Positions 27,299 to 36,604 of a stretch of 64,000 nt of DNA are shown here, piece after piece. Both the position numbers and the translations under genes were made by a program. The notes under the pieces are model-generated. The model did not search any database. It had not been told where the DNA came from and was given only the letters and a program-made list of their open reading frames with translations. This stretch comes from Trichormus sp. NMC-1 (GTDB taxonomy: Bacteria > Cyanobacteriota > Cyanobacteriia > Cyanobacteriales > Nostocaceae): NCBI RefSeq assembly GCF_001858025.1, contig NZ_LZQD01000002.1, positions 151,261-215,260 on the forward strand, given 5' to 3'. Every line of letters starts with the position of its first letter. Positions within the stretch are counted from its first letter, which is position 1.

Positions 27299-28480
27299 TC
27301 ACCTTGAAAAGGATGATGATAAGATTTGTTTTAAACCCTTGACTAATCTTTCTATCCCTGATTTTGCGGTGTCTTGTTGCAATGCACCATAAGCAACTCG
27401 TAAATAACAACCATCTTCCATCCCAAATGTTGTCCCAGGAATAACGGCTACTTGATGTTCTTGAATCAGTTGCTTCACTAATTCAAAAGCATCGATTTGG
27501 GTATGCACTTTTAAGAAAAAATAGAATGCGCCATTTGCTGGTGTAATAGTGCAAAATCCTTGCAGTTGCTTGAGTTCATTCACAACTACTTGCCGAACTT
27601 GTGCGATCGCTCTAATATTATCTCTTAAGTAGTCGTCTTTTGCCTGTAACGCCCCTACCGCAGCATATTGGGAAACCACAGGAGGACAAATCAAAATCGT
27701 ATCTTGCACTTTTTTGACAGCATTTAGCAGGTGTTGGGGAATCACCATATAGCCAATACGCCAACTTGCAAAACCATAAGCTTTAGAAAGGCTATAAAGG
27801 GAAATTGTATATTCACTACTTCCCGAAAATGCACCAGGAGAAATGTGCTTCACTCCATCATAAGTGAAATATTCATAAGCCTCATCACTAATATGGTAAA
27901 TACCCTTTTTCCTACAAATTTCATTAACTTGATGTAATGCTGTTTCTGAATAAACTACACCTGTAGGATTATTAGGAGAAATAGTCACTATAGCGCGGGT
28001 TTTGGTTGTAATTGCTTGGGCTATAGCTTCAGGACGTAATTGATAATTTTCATCTGTTCCCACTAATATAGGACAACAACCTGCCATTCTAATCGCCATT
28101 TCATGATTAAAATAGTAGGGGATATTTAATATAATTTCGTCACCAGGGCAAGTAATTGCTAAAATAGCATTCATAAATCCCATATTGCTGCCGGCTGTGA
28201 CAACAATACAACTTTCGTTGTTAATATCAATGCCGTTAAATGTGGATAATTTTGTAGTTAATGCACTTAATAATTGGGGAATTCCTACAACTGCTTGATA
28301 AACATGATTATTGGCTTCAGCCAGAAATTTTGGTAAAATTTCCATTGCTTCTGGTGGAGGGCTATAGTGAACTACACCTTGTCCGAGAGAAATTGTACCA
28401 GGAGAGTTTTTAATTAATTCGCCAACAACGGGAATAATCGGCGATTGTACCGCATTCATTCGAGATAATTCGTAATTCAT
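27299..28480 (-). CDS. Pyridoxal-phosphate-dependent aminotransferase, class I/II
   Basis: This 393-residue fold-type I aminotransferase has the PLP-lysine motif SLSKAYGFASWRIGY, the substrate/cofactor motif SPNNPTG, 'DEAYEYF' carrying the cofactor-binding Asp and Tyr, and the C-terminal carboxylate-binding Arg in 'YLRVAYG'. It resembles the aspartate/kynurenine aminotransferase-like group; the amino-acid substrate cannot be given. The start at 28480 gives a family-like N-terminus; an internal Met at residue 8 is the alternative. It has no evident operon partner. Upstream, 28540-28620 holds a 'gtctttagacctc' palindrome and a 'gaagcgttcccgcagggtagcc' repeat. Confidence 0.88.
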   Translation of the reverse strand: MNYELSRMNAVQSPIIPVVGELIKNSPGTISLGQGVVHYSPPPEAMEILPKFLAEANNHVYQAVVGIPQLLSALTTKLSTFNGIDINNESCIVVTAGSNMGFMNAILAITCPGDEIILNIPYYFNHEMAIRMAGCCPILVGTDENYQLRPEAIAQAITTKTRAIVTISPNNPTGVVYSETALHQVNEICRKKGIYHISDEAYEYFTYDGVKHISPGAFSGSSEYTISLYSLSKAYGFASWRIGYMVIPQHLLNAVKKVQDTILICPPVVSQYAAVGALQAKDDYLRDNIRAIAQVRQVVVNELKQLQGFCTITPANGAFYFFLKVHTQIDAFELVKQLIQEHQVAVIPGTTFGMEDGCYLRVAYGALQQDTAKSGIERLVKGLKQILSSSFSR

Positions 28481-28671
28481 AAAATGGGCTAGGTAAGTAA
28501 GCGAAAAGAAATCAAACCATGTGAAGTAAGGTAATAAATATTTCCGTTGGTAGTGAGGTCTTTAGACCTCAAATTAGGGCTGTTGGCGAAGCGTTCCCGC
28601 AGGGTAGCCCTAACTACAAACTTTTAATTATTTACTTTGCTCTACTTAACTAATTTAAAAGTTTAAAAGCT

Positions 28672-29010
28672 TTAATTACTCAATGGTGGAGGAAAACGAA
28701 TATCAGCACTTTGATGAATTGGTAAAACAGATTCTAAATTTTCATGGGGACGAGGAATAATATGATGGGAAAGTATCTCCCCACCATTAACTTTTAAAAC
28801 TGATTCTAGTCCCTGATTTACTGCCATATTCACTTCACCCACATCACCACGAATTAATATTGTAATTCTTCCTAAATCAGTGTTTTCATAACCAACAAAA
28901 GTGATACGGGCTGCTTTACACATTGCATCAGCTGCTTCCACTGCTGCGGGAACGCCGTATACTTCTATCATGCCCAGTGCTAATGTCAATGTTGTTTCGC
29001 TCCAATTCAA
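28672..29010 (-). CDS. BMC-domain shell protein, CcmK-like paralogue
   Basis: This 112-residue protein has one bacterial microcompartment (Pfam BMC) domain that forms hexamers in carboxysome shells. It aligns with CcmK through [20 protein letters not shown], '[25 protein letters not shown]' read in two parts, and [15 protein letters not shown]. The usual pore loop (KIGSG in CcmK1/2, RAGSA-like in CcmK3/4) is replaced by NTDLG, and a 10-residue N-terminal extension is present. No other carboxysome gene is nearby. It could be one of the accessory paralogues described in heterocyst-formers (CcmK5/CcmK6 type), but I cannot assign it firmly. Confidence 0.85.
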   Translation of the reverse strand: MNWSETTLTLALGMIEVYGVPAAVEAADAMCKAARITFVGYENTDLGRITILIRGDVGEVNMAVNQGLESVLKVNGGEILSHHIIPRPHENLESVLPIHQSADIRFPPPLSN

Positions 29011-29109
29011 AATTCAGCATTCTCAAAAATTTCTACTAATCACCAATTACCTATCTCCCTTTCAGATATAACCACTGCTCACATCTTGCACCTGGCGACT
29101 GGAAGTCGC

Positions 29110-29205
29110 GGCTAGACAGACAAAACCCGCCTACGCGGGTTTGAAACCACTGATTTTCCGTGAGTCCGCGCAGGCGGACTTAGTTTGTGTAGCCACGAAT
29201 TCTAT
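29110..29205. repeat. Dispersed palindromic repeat
   Basis: AAACCCGCCTACGCGGGTTT forms a hairpin, followed by a second one (AGTCCGC-GCAGGCGGACT) and the motif 'gtgtagccacgaattctattcg'. Parts recur at 30240-30265 and 46480-46510. It fills the gap between the BMC and DUF3318 genes. Confidence 0.7.
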
Positions 29206-29810
29206 TCGTTAGGGCTTGGTGCAAGATATGTGACTGGAGACAAAAGTGCGATCGCTCTCAAGTTTTGACAACGAATTAATTCGCTAAAATCTAACCCAGT
29301 ACGTCCTTCAATTTTGGCTACTGTCTCAATGGCTGTTAACAAATGCTGTGCTGCTTCCGTTTCTGAGTAACCCCGGCGTTGGGCGACACGAATGGCTGCT
29401 ACATCAGCGTTTAACTGTGACTCTTGTGATTGGTTACTGCGCCAAATGCGAACAGCAGCTAAAGTACTTAATCCTCCAGCTATCACCACACCCACTAAAT
29501 CAGATTGGGTGGCTTCCACTATTCCACCTAACAACCCCGCTAACACCACACCTTGATAAATATCTGGTTGCAGCCACTTTACTCCTGTTAACCAACTAAC
29601 CTGATGCAACAGCAGTAAATCTCGTTGCGGTTTCGTCAAGCGTCTCCACAAATCAAAATTAATATATATCGGTCTTTCCTGATTCCAGGGTAAGGGAAAA
29701 TCAGCATTTATGACCTTTTTTTGCTCTGGTTTATTGACTATTTTCGTCATCATCCGCCCAGAAGCAGGCATTACATCTAACAAACGGCGAATTTCAATAT
29801 TTGGCTCCAT
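29202..29810 (-). CDS. DUF3318 family protein
   Basis: This 202-residue protein matches the cyanobacterial DUF3318 family, function unknown. It has a conserved N-terminal 'IEIRRLLDVMPASGRM', 'PLPWNQERPIYINFDLW', and a central hydrophobic region (about 85-120) that may form one or two membrane helices. A helical C-terminus follows with 'AQRRGYSETEAAQHLL'. The adjacent divergent small zinc-ribbon gene starts 81 bp away. Confidence 0.8.
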   Translation of the reverse strand: MEPNIEIRRLLDVMPASGRMMTKIVNKPEQKKVINADFPLPWNQERPIYINFDLWRRLTKPQRDLLLLHQVSWLTGVKWLQPDIYQGVVLAGLLGGIVEATQSDLVGVVIAGGLSTLAAVRIWRSNQSQESQLNADVAAIRVAQRRGYSETEAAQHLLTAIETVAKIEGRTGLDFSELIRCQNLRAIALLSPVTYLAPSPNE

Positions 29811-29891
29811 GATGTTAATTATTAGGCATAATAATATATGTATATTAAATTACTACTAAGATTAGACTTTTATTATTTACATATAATTAAC

Positions 29892-30137
29892 ATGGATGCT
29901 TTTGCTCCCACTCCGCCAGAATGGACAAATCAGGCATTTCACGCCTATGAGTTTTGCTGTCCCAAATGTCACTCAAGTAGTCGAGAAGCTGTAGAAGTTT
30001 GGCTAAATAGGCGATCGCCTGTAACAACAGCAGATCATCGTCGCAAGTGGCAAGAATTCTACCATTGTCATTGTGGTTGTGCTTGGTGGGCTTGGAGTAG
30101 CGATCGCCCTTCAACCAATTTATCTGAACAAAAATGA
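29892..30137 (+). CDS. Small zinc-ribbon-like protein
   Basis: This 81-residue protein has two cysteine pairs, CCPKC near residue 22 and CHCGC near residue 60, in a tryptophan-rich context ('WQEFYHCHCGCAWWAW'), consistent with a zinc ribbon. I do not know a function. The ATG at 29892 is preferred over an upstream in-frame start because residues before it are hydrophobic and atypical. It lies divergent from the DUF3318 gene and is followed by a palindrome at 30152-30183. Confidence 0.65.
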   Translation: MDAFAPTPPEWTNQAFHAYEFCCPKCHSSSREAVEVWLNRRSPVTTADHRRKWQEFYHCHCGCAWWAWSSDRPSTNLSEQK

Positions 30138-30151
30138 GGTTAAAAACAACA

Positions 30152-30183
30152 ATGTAGAGACGTTTTATTCAACATCTCTACAT
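30152..30183. repeat. Palindromic hairpin (ATGTAGAGA family)
   Basis: ATGTAGAGA and TCTCTACAT flank a 14-base loop between the zinc-ribbon and porin genes. A longer perfect relative lies at 36435-36466. It could act as a bidirectional terminator. Confidence 0.6.
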
Positions 30184-30282
30184 CTGTCTGTAAGGGTAAA
30201 GTAAAATTGCATCTACACAAAAAACCTAACTTGATCTTAGTTTGTGTAGATGCGAATTCTATTCGCCAACACTCAGCCAGTC

Positions 30283-31938
30283 TTAGAAACTGAAGGTTGT
30301 ACGCAGAGTACCAACGTAAATTGGTTCGTTATTATCGTTGTGATTGGGATTCAAGATCACCAACACACCAGGTGTAACAAGAATGTTGTCAGAAAACTTC
30401 ATCTTGTACAGACCTTCTATATGATAAGAAGTACCGTTGCCGTCTGGATTAGAAGCAATATTGGTCGTGCCAGTAACTTTAGGTGGTTGACCGAAGATCA
30501 AACCCAAAGTGTTACCTTCTCTACCAAAGTCTTTTATACCAAGGGTAGTACCCCAGTAAAATATATCTGCATCTCTGTCAGTACCAGTGAGAGCATTAGC
30601 TGTGGTATAACCTGCCCAACCACCGAATGTGATCTTAGCACTGGGATTGAAGCTAAGTTGTAAACCGTAGTTGTCAGCTTCAGTTTTAGAACCACTAAAA
30701 GGATTATTAGCAAAGCTGCTTCCAGTGCTGCCAAATAAGTTTATACCATCAGCATTAGCGGTATTTTGATAAGTGCGAGCATAGGCTAAACCAACGTTTA
30801 AGGCTTTACTGGGTTTGAATGCTAACTGCGCGAAAATAGTGTTATCACCATCAAACAATCCACTACCATCTGAGGGGTTAGAAGCATTAGTAACACCACC
30901 ACTAGTTCTGCCTGAGGCAAAATAAGCGGCACTCAAGGTAAATTTATCGCTAGGATTGATGTTGACCGTGATACCAGCACCATCTCTAGCTTGGCGATAG
31001 ATGGGGCTGAATCGTCCGTAGCGAGAGAGTGCGCCTGAACCACTGCTTCTAAAGTCAGGGTTGAAGACGTTGACGTTCTCATTCAACTCACCACCAACAG
31101 CGTCAATCTTGACGCGGATTCTTTTACCGAAGTTGAAAGCGTAGTTGAGTTTGTCAATACTAACACTGTTATCACTACCGCCGTCATAACCCAAACGAGT
31201 CATGTTAGTTCCTGTACCACCAGCAGCAGCAGAACCACTATTGCTGACGATATTACCCGCATTCAACCGGGTTTGCAATTGGTCTGTTCCCGTGAAGCTG
31301 CTGTTCAACGTCAAGCGCACACGGTTTGAGAAAGTCGTGTTGCTGTTTAAATCAGGGTTATTGTTGGGGTCCTCGTCGGTATCAGCTACCTGATCACCAA
31401 AGGCTTGGGACACGCTGAAAATTGCTTCCCCAGACAACTTGGTGGTGGTGGAGAATTGATTAGCTTCCAACTCACTGGTACGAGCTTCTAATGCGTCTAC
31501 ACGACCACGCAGAGTTGCTAATTCAGCAGAAAATTCTTCTTGCAAACGCTGTAAGGTAGCCAAGTCTTCCTTGTTTACCATGTCAGCGGTAGCTGTAGCA
31601 ATCAGTTCATTAACTCGGTCTAAGCAGGCATTCAAACCAGCTGCAAATTCATACCGAGTCAAAGCACGATTACCACGGTATGTACCGTTTGGATAACCTG
31701 CAATACAACCGTAGCGTTCAACTAAAGACTGTAAAGCTTGAAACGCCCAGTCTGTGGGTTGCACGTCGGAAAATTGCGAAACAGATGTTACCTGACCGAT
31801 GTTGTTAGCTTCTTTGGATAACTGAGCAACGCTTGTTGCTTGTTCGTTAACTTCAGCAGCCAAAGCGCTGTTAGCAGACAGGAAAGTGGCTGCAATAACT
31901 GGACTAACCTTCAGAACATTCCAAAATAGTTTTGTCAT
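30283..31938 (-). CDS. Cyanobacterial iron-uptake porin (SLH domain plus OprB-type barrel)
   Basis: This outer-membrane porin has about 551 residues. A signal peptide (about residues 1-28, cleaved after NSALA) precedes an SLH domain ('FSDVQPTDWAFQALQSLVERYGC' region), a periplasmic coiled coil (about 115-160, leucine heptads), and a carbohydrate-selective OprB-type beta-barrel ending in 'VGTLRTTFSF' with the C-terminal aromatic residue required for barrel insertion. Homologues are annotated as iron-uptake porins. The ATG at 31938 is chosen since GAGAGAG lies upstream and it starts the signal peptide; an in-frame GTG at 31956 is unlikely. Confidence 0.9.
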   Translation of the reverse strand: MTKLFWNVLKVSPVIAATFLSANSALAAEVNEQATSVAQLSKEANNIGQVTSVSQFSDVQPTDWAFQALQSLVERYGCIAGYPNGTYRGNRALTRYEFAAGLNACLDRVNELIATATADMVNKEDLATLQRLQEEFSAELATLRGRVDALEARTSELEANQFSTTTKLSGEAIFSVSQAFGDQVADTDEDPNNNPDLNSNTTFSNRVRLTLNSSFTGTDQLQTRLNAGNIVSNSGSAAAGGTGTNMTRLGYDGGSDNSVSIDKLNYAFNFGKRIRVKIDAVGGELNENVNVFNPDFRSSGSGALSRYGRFSPIYRQARDGAGITVNINPSDKFTLSAAYFASGRTSGGVTNASNPSDGSGLFDGDNTIFAQLAFKPSKALNVGLAYARTYQNTANADGINLFGSTGSSFANNPFSGSKTEADNYGLQLSFNPSAKITFGGWAGYTTANALTGTDRDADIFYWGTTLGIKDFGREGNTLGLIFGQPPKVTGTTNIASNPDGNGTSYHIEGLYKMKFSDNILVTPGVLVILNPNHNDNNEPIYVGTLRTTFSF

Positions 31939-32092
31939 GTTTTTAATCTCTCTCACACCTAAACAAACTCCAAGTTATGATAAAATCCCTTTTTAATTCA
32001 GAGAATTTACACATAAGTTTTCTGTAATTACTATACAATATCTTTCACGGTTAGCACAACCCCCTCTACCAACCTTTAATACTCAATGATAC

Positions 32093-32683
32093 TCAAGGCT
32101 TGGTTAATTTGGTAGGTAAATTCAGCACAATACTACGTTTATGACGTAATATCTTTCCTTCTTCTTCAAATTTCTGCAATAAGCGTGTTATTGTGACTCG
32201 CGTTGTATTGAGAACTTCTGATATATCCTGATGAGTAACATTCAAATCAATTAATTTACCCTGTTCTAAATCCCGACCAAATTTTTCACTTAACCACACC
32301 AAAAATTGCCATAATTTTATCGAAGTAGGCTTCCGATGCAATATGGTTAAAAGCTCTTCAGCCTGTTGGATGTGACATAACAAAGCATTGATATCTTCAT
32401 GCCAAAGATGAGGAGGAAGAATGCTTGCTTCCACACTCGTCAAGCATTCTATTTGATAGGGATTAACTGTGGATAAAGGATAGCCAACAATATCACCTAA
32501 ACCCCAATATCCCAATGTGATGGATGTTCCATCTTCACTCCAGGTTAAGGTACGAACTATTCCTCGCTCAATACGCCACAGTACATCCTTTCGGAATGGA
32601 ATCACTGTTCGACGAGTGAATAAATGTTGGGCTAATTGCTTGTTTGTACTGGATTTTAGGGTGTGATTTGTAGAATACGTCAT
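32093..32683 (-). CDS. Crp/Fnr family transcriptional regulator
   Basis: This 196-residue regulator has an N-terminal cyclic-nucleotide-binding-like beta-roll (GIVRTLTWSEDGTSITLGYW, 'GDIVGYPLS') and a C-terminal winged helix with recognition helix 'VTHQDISEVLNTTRVTITRLL'. It is shorter than NtcA and lacks NtcA's typical sequence, so it is a different member. The effector is unknown. It lies upstream of the porin gene in the same direction (154 bp gap), but a functional link is only a guess. Confidence 0.85.
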   Translation of the reverse strand: MTYSTNHTLKSSTNKQLAQHLFTRRTVIPFRKDVLWRIERGIVRTLTWSEDGTSITLGYWGLGDIVGYPLSTVNPYQIECLTSVEASILPPHLWHEDINALLCHIQQAEELLTILHRKPTSIKLWQFLVWLSEKFGRDLEQGKLIDLNVTHQDISEVLNTTRVTITRLLQKFEEEGKILRHKRSIVLNLPTKLTKP

Positions 32684-32724
32684 TTTAATGTGAGATGAAT
32701 AGGAAATTGAAATGAAGTATCCTA

Positions 32725-32820
32725 GTAAGAATTCAGGAGTCAGGAGTCAGGAGGAGGCAGTGCGGTGGACGGGTTCCCCGGCATAAAGCAACTGCCGTTC
32801 AGGAGTCAGAATGCTTATGA
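32725..32820. repeat. Composite dispersed repeat upstream of the Crp/Fnr gene
   Basis: AGGAGTC heptamers surround a segment with 'gtgcggtggacgggttccccggc' and 'aactgccgttc' that can fold into a hairpin. The rest of the 480-bp gap (32684-33164) is AT-rich and shows no gene. Confidence 0.6.
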
Positions 32821-33164
32821 AATGAAGAATAGAGAAAAGCAAGATTTTATCAAAATCATTAAATTTGACTCGAAAAGCCTTTATTGTCCTGACTTAGAGT
32901 ATTCTTTATCCTGAATACTTACGTATCCTAATAATCAATTATTAGGCAACATCGTCAACTGATTTAAGCTATCTTTCGATACTTTAATCGTCAAAGTTTA
33001 AGAATAGGTAAGCTTTTAGTGAAATGTATGTTAGTTAACTTATTAGTTTGGATTATATGTTTTTATTAATACGTTATAAATTGTAAAAAGTAAGCAGCAG
33101 TAAAAAATTAAATACAGTGAACAGACTGATAATTGATCACCGAATAACTGTTCACTGATAACCT

Positions 33165-33833
33165 TTAATGGCGTTGACCGGTGACGATATAGGCTACTCT
33201 TTGACCAATATTAGTAGCGTGATCCGCCATACGTTCTAGACAACGAATTGCTAATGTTAAGAGTAGAATTGGCTCAATCACTCCTGGGACATCTCGCTGG
33301 TATGCTAAAATTTGATACAGTTGGTCGTAAGCATTATCTACCGTATCATCTAAGTACTTAATCCGTAGCCCACTAACTTCATCTAAATCCGCCAAAGCTA
33401 CTAAGCTAGTTGCTAACATTGCCTGGGCATGATAAGACATGAGGGCAATCTCTGGTAAAGAAGCATGAGGCGGATAAGGGAAATTTTTGATGGCTATTTT
33501 GGCTAAATCCTTGGCGTAATCCCCGATGCGTTCTAAGTCTCGCACTAACTGCATGAAAGCACTTAAACAACGCAACTCTTGCGCCGTCGGTGCTTGCGAT
33601 ATCATAATCGATGTACAGTCAGATTCTATTTGTCTATAAAAGCGATCAATTTTTTTATCTAATCGGGGCAGTTCCTCGGCCGCTGTTAAGTCGCGGGCAA
33701 ATAATGCTTGGTGACTGAGACGGAATGATTGTTCCACCAAAGCTCCCATACGCAACACATCACGCTCTAATCGCCTGATGGCGCGATCTGGCTGTGCTTT
33801 TTCAGGATTGGGATTATTAACAACAGCTTTCAC
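33165..33833 (-). CDS. phoU: Phosphate signalling protein PhoU
   Basis: This 222-residue protein is made of two PhoU three-helix repeats with the metal-binding motifs ERIGDYAKDLAKIA and ERMADHATNIGQRV. PhoU links the Pst phosphate transporter to the sensor kinase and represses the Pho response when phosphate is plentiful. It is the last gene of a phosphate regulatory cluster, 30 bp downstream of the sensor kinase gene. Length is normal. Confidence 0.93.
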   Translation of the reverse strand: MKAVVNNPNPEKAQPDRAIRRLERDVLRMGALVEQSFRLSHQALFARDLTAAEELPRLDKKIDRFYRQIESDCTSIMISQAPTAQELRCLSAFMQLVRDLERIGDYAKDLAKIAIKNFPYPPHASLPEIALMSYHAQAMLATSLVALADLDEVSGLRIKYLDDTVDNAYDQLYQILAYQRDVPGVIEPILLLTLAIRCLERMADHATNIGQRVAYIVTGQRH

Positions 33834-33863
33834 ACTTGTAATCTCAAAATAGAAGATATTTTT

Positions 33864-35195
33864 TTAACTATAGTCTTGCTTGGATGAGTTTGCCATGACA
33901 TGAGGGAGTTGGATTTGCATCCAGGCTCCACCTGTTTCTGGATGATTCATCGCCTTAATGTCACCGCCATGAGCTAGGATGATTTGCCGGACAATCGCTA
34001 AACCTAAACCACTACCAGTAATAGCGGTTGTTGAACTACTTTCCGACACTGGGGAGCGATATCTAGCTTTGTCCCCCCGGTAAAAGCGCTCAAAGACGTG
34101 GTGTAAATCTTCAGGGGAAAAACCAACACCAGAGTCAATGATATTAATTTCCAAGACTGGAGAATTGCGATCGCCTGGAAAAATTTCTTTTGTTGTTATA
34201 AATTTAGCTTCAATATGAATAGTAGTGGAAGGGGGGCTGTATTTGATGCTGTTATCCAATAGATTGATAAATACCTGGTACATCCGCGATTTATCTACCT
34301 TAATGCAGATGCTTTCGGAATCAGAATAAGTCATGCTCAGAGAGTTAAGGTTTGCAAGTGGTTCGAGGGTTTCCCATACTGATGCAATGAGCGATCGCAC
34401 TTCCACTGTTTCTAGATGCAATTGCATGGTTGAAGTGTTTTCCATTTGCGTCAGTTCCAGCCAGTTCTGCACCAGATTAATCAGCCGGTCAACTTCCTGC
34501 ATCAAGCGGTTAACCCAACGGTCTAAGGGCGGCTCTAAGCGAGATTGAAGGGTTTCTGCCACCAGACGAATGGAAGTGAGAGGAGTTCTGAGTTCATGAG
34601 CTAAATCTGAAAAAGAGCGATCGCGCTGCTGATTTATATCTAGCAAAGGTTGGTGATTTTCTAAGAATACTCCCACTTGTCCTTTGGGTAAAGGCAAGCT
34701 GGATGCTTGTAAAGCTAAAGATTTTAACTCGGACATGGCTGTGGCATTTTCACGAGAAGGATGAAAAACCCACTCTCGCACTTGGGGTTTTTGCCAATCA
34801 CGAGTTTGCTCAATTAACTGATCAAGTTCATAAGACCTCACCAACTCTAGCAACAAGCGTACCTGTCCTGCTTGCCACCTTTGCAGATGCAACATTTCTC
34901 GCGCTTGCTGATTGCACCACAGCAGCTGATTTTCCTCATCTACTTGCAAATATCCCAAAGGTGCAAAATCTAGCAATTCCTTGTAGGTTTGCAAAGACAG
35001 TTGCAAATCCTGCTGCTGTCGTTTCACCGTTGACATTTCTTGTCTTAAGCGACCAAGCAATGGCAAGTCTATTTTATGAGAATGGGCGGTTAACGGTTGG
35101 AGTACTCGCTCCAAATAGCCGTTTAGTTGAACTTGTTGCCAAAGCCAAAACCCAAGCCCGACCGCTAAACCCAGAAAAAATCCCAATAAGAGCAT
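33864..35195 (-). CDS. sphS: Phosphate sensor histidine kinase SphS (PhoR type)
   Basis: This 443-residue kinase has one N-terminal hydrophobic anchor (about 1-20), a PAS domain (about 60-160), HisKA with SDLAHELRTPLTSIRL, N-box 'FINLLDNSIKYSP', G1 IDSGVGFS and G2 GSGLGLAIVRQII. This is the SphS/PhoR architecture: a short N-terminal anchor with no large periplasmic domain, signalling phosphate through PhoU and Pst. It lies between sphR and phoU, 53 bp after sphR, in the expected order. Confidence 0.92.
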   Translation of the reverse strand: MLLLGFFLGLAVGLGFWLWQQVQLNGYLERVLQPLTAHSHKIDLPLLGRLRQEMSTVKRQQQDLQLSLQTYKELLDFAPLGYLQVDEENQLLWCNQQAREMLHLQRWQAGQVRLLLELVRSYELDQLIEQTRDWQKPQVREWVFHPSRENATAMSELKSLALQASSLPLPKGQVGVFLENHQPLLDINQQRDRSFSDLAHELRTPLTSIRLVAETLQSRLEPPLDRWVNRLMQEVDRLINLVQNWLELTQMENTSTMQLHLETVEVRSLIASVWETLEPLANLNSLSMTYSDSESICIKVDKSRMYQVFINLLDNSIKYSPPSTTIHIEAKFITTKEIFPGDRNSPVLEINIIDSGVGFSPEDLHHVFERFYRGDKARYRSPVSESSSTTAITGSGLGLAIVRQIILAHGGDIKAMNHPETGGAWMQIQLPHVMANSSKQDYS

Positions 35196-35248
35196 TTGAG
35201 TTGTTAGTTGCAGTGTAATTATTCAAAACTAACAACTATCGCCAGCAA

Positions 35249-36001
35249 TTAGCCAAATCTATAGCCAAAACCTCTCACAGTCACAATATATTCTGGATGG
35301 CTGGGGTCTTGCTCCAACTTTTCTCGTAACCACCGGATATGAACATCTACAGTTTTGCTATCCCCAACAAAATCAGGACCCCAAACCTGATCTAGCAATT
35401 GCTCTCGTGACCATACCCTTCGGGTATAACTCATAAACAATTCCAGTAAGCGGAATTCTTTAGGTGACAGATTCACCTCTTTTCCGCGCACCACTACACG
35501 GCACTCTTGAGGATTGAGACTAACATCTTTATGCTTTAGGATTGGGACTTGCGGCAGAATACTTAAACGCTGGCGACGGATAAGGGCGCGACACCGAGCT
35601 ACTAATTCCCGCATACTAAATGGTTTAGTCAGATAGTCATCTGCTCCTACTTCTAAACCCAGTACACGGTCAGTTTCGCTACCTTTAGCACTGAGCATCA
35701 AAATCGGTACTGAGTTACCTTGATGACGTAACAAGCGGCAGATATCCAGCCCATTAATTTGCGGCAGCATTAAATCTAAAAGTACCAAATCAAAAGGCAA
35801 TTCTCCAGAATTAGATTCGCAGCTTTTGAGGTATTCTATAGCTGCTCGTCCATCAGCAGCAGCGATGACCCCATAACCTTCTTCTTCCAAGGCCACAACG
35901 AGCATTTCCCGGATAAGTTCTTCATCTTCTACTACTAGAATGCGGCTTGTTTGTCCGATATCCGCTTTAGCAGAATACTTAGTTAATTCGCTGGTATACA
36001 T
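35249..36001 (-). CDS. sphR: Phosphate response regulator SphR (PhoB type, OmpR family)
   Basis: This regulator of about 250 residues has an N-terminal receiver domain (acidic pocket 'VVEDEE', phospho-acceptor Asp in DLVLLDLMLPQ, Lys in 'LTKPFSMREL') and an OmpR-type winged-helix domain ('LSPKEFRLLELFM', 'VDVHIRWLREKLE', 'TVRGFGYRFG'). It should activate phosphate-starvation genes. The ATG at 36001 is preferred over the in-frame GTG at 36010. It is the first gene of sphR-sphS-phoU. I see no convincing Pho box in the 600 bp upstream. Confidence 0.92.
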   Translation of the reverse strand: MYTSELTKYSAKADIGQTSRILVVEDEELIREMLVVALEEEGYGVIAAADGRAAIEYLKSCESNSGELPFDLVLLDLMLPQINGLDICRLLRHQGNSVPILMLSAKGSETDRVLGLEVGADDYLTKPFSMRELVARCRALIRRQRLSILPQVPILKHKDVSLNPQECRVVVRGKEVNLSPKEFRLLELFMSYTRRVWSREQLLDQVWGPDFVGDSKTVDVHIRWLREKLEQDPSHPEYIVTVRGFGYRFG

Positions 36002-36358
36002 TGATAACACAATATGTTGAGATTATGCTTGTATCGATAATTCTTTGACTGCTGATTATCCACGCCTATTTTTAGTGGATGTATTTTGGTAAATTGTATT
36101 GTATATAACAAACCGATTATATTATAAATCACATTGACTAGCTGCCTCCAAGTATTTTTGGCGACGTTGTATATTATTTTAGATGGTTGGGATTACTTCT
36201 TGACAAGAGCAAATTGCTTAAGTACAATTGTTTAGTACAAAAATACTATAGCAACTCTACAAAACAAACTTGAACTAAACAAATCTTGACTGCAAGGTGT
36301 GTATATATTTGCTCGCTTCAGTATTTATACTGTAATACAAGCGATCATTTAAAAGCTA

Positions 36359-36506
36359 ACCTTATGTCTGCATAAGGTATGTCTGATATCGTGTCCGGTT
36401 GAGTACTTATCATTAGACATCTGGTGAAAAAGAATGTAGAGACGTTCCATGGAACGTCTCTACAAGGGTTCTAGGGTATGCATATTTCATTTCTGGAGAT
36501 GTCTAT
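36359..36506. repeat. Composite palindromic element between sphR and the zicK-like gene
   Basis: ACCTTATG/CATAAGGT makes a hairpin at 36359-36378. TAGACATCT (near 36413) and AGATGTCTA (near 36497) form outer arms around a perfect palindrome, TGTAGAGACGTTCC paired with GGAACGTCTCTACA (about 36436-36465). Elements of this type are scattered in Nostocales. The rest of the 600-bp gap (36002-36604) holds the block described at 36511. Confidence 0.7.
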
Positions 36507-36510
36507 TAGG

Positions 36511-36560
36511 GAACCGCGCGGAGAGTTTTTTTGATAAGCAATTACCGAACATGATATTAC
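36511..36560 (+). promoter_or_regulatory. Conserved upstream block of the zicK-like gene
   Basis: The segment CGCGGAGAGTTTTTTTGATA through ATTACCGAACATGATATTA is repeated with few changes before the next gene, at 37651-37700. It contains TTGATA and TATTAC spaced 18 bp apart, a possible promoter, and ends 45 bp before the start codon. Confidence 0.55.
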
Positions 36561-36604
36561 TACTCAGTTAATCATTATCATTACCTATTCCAGGGAGTTG
36601 AAAT

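Noticed and set aside
34703..35218. 171-codon frame antisense to sphS
   Set aside because: Lies entirely opposite a well-supported kinase gene and has no motif of its own.
36011..36604. Pho box upstream of sphR or the zicK-like gene
   Set aside because: No run of CTTAACCT-like 8-bp direct repeats could be found.
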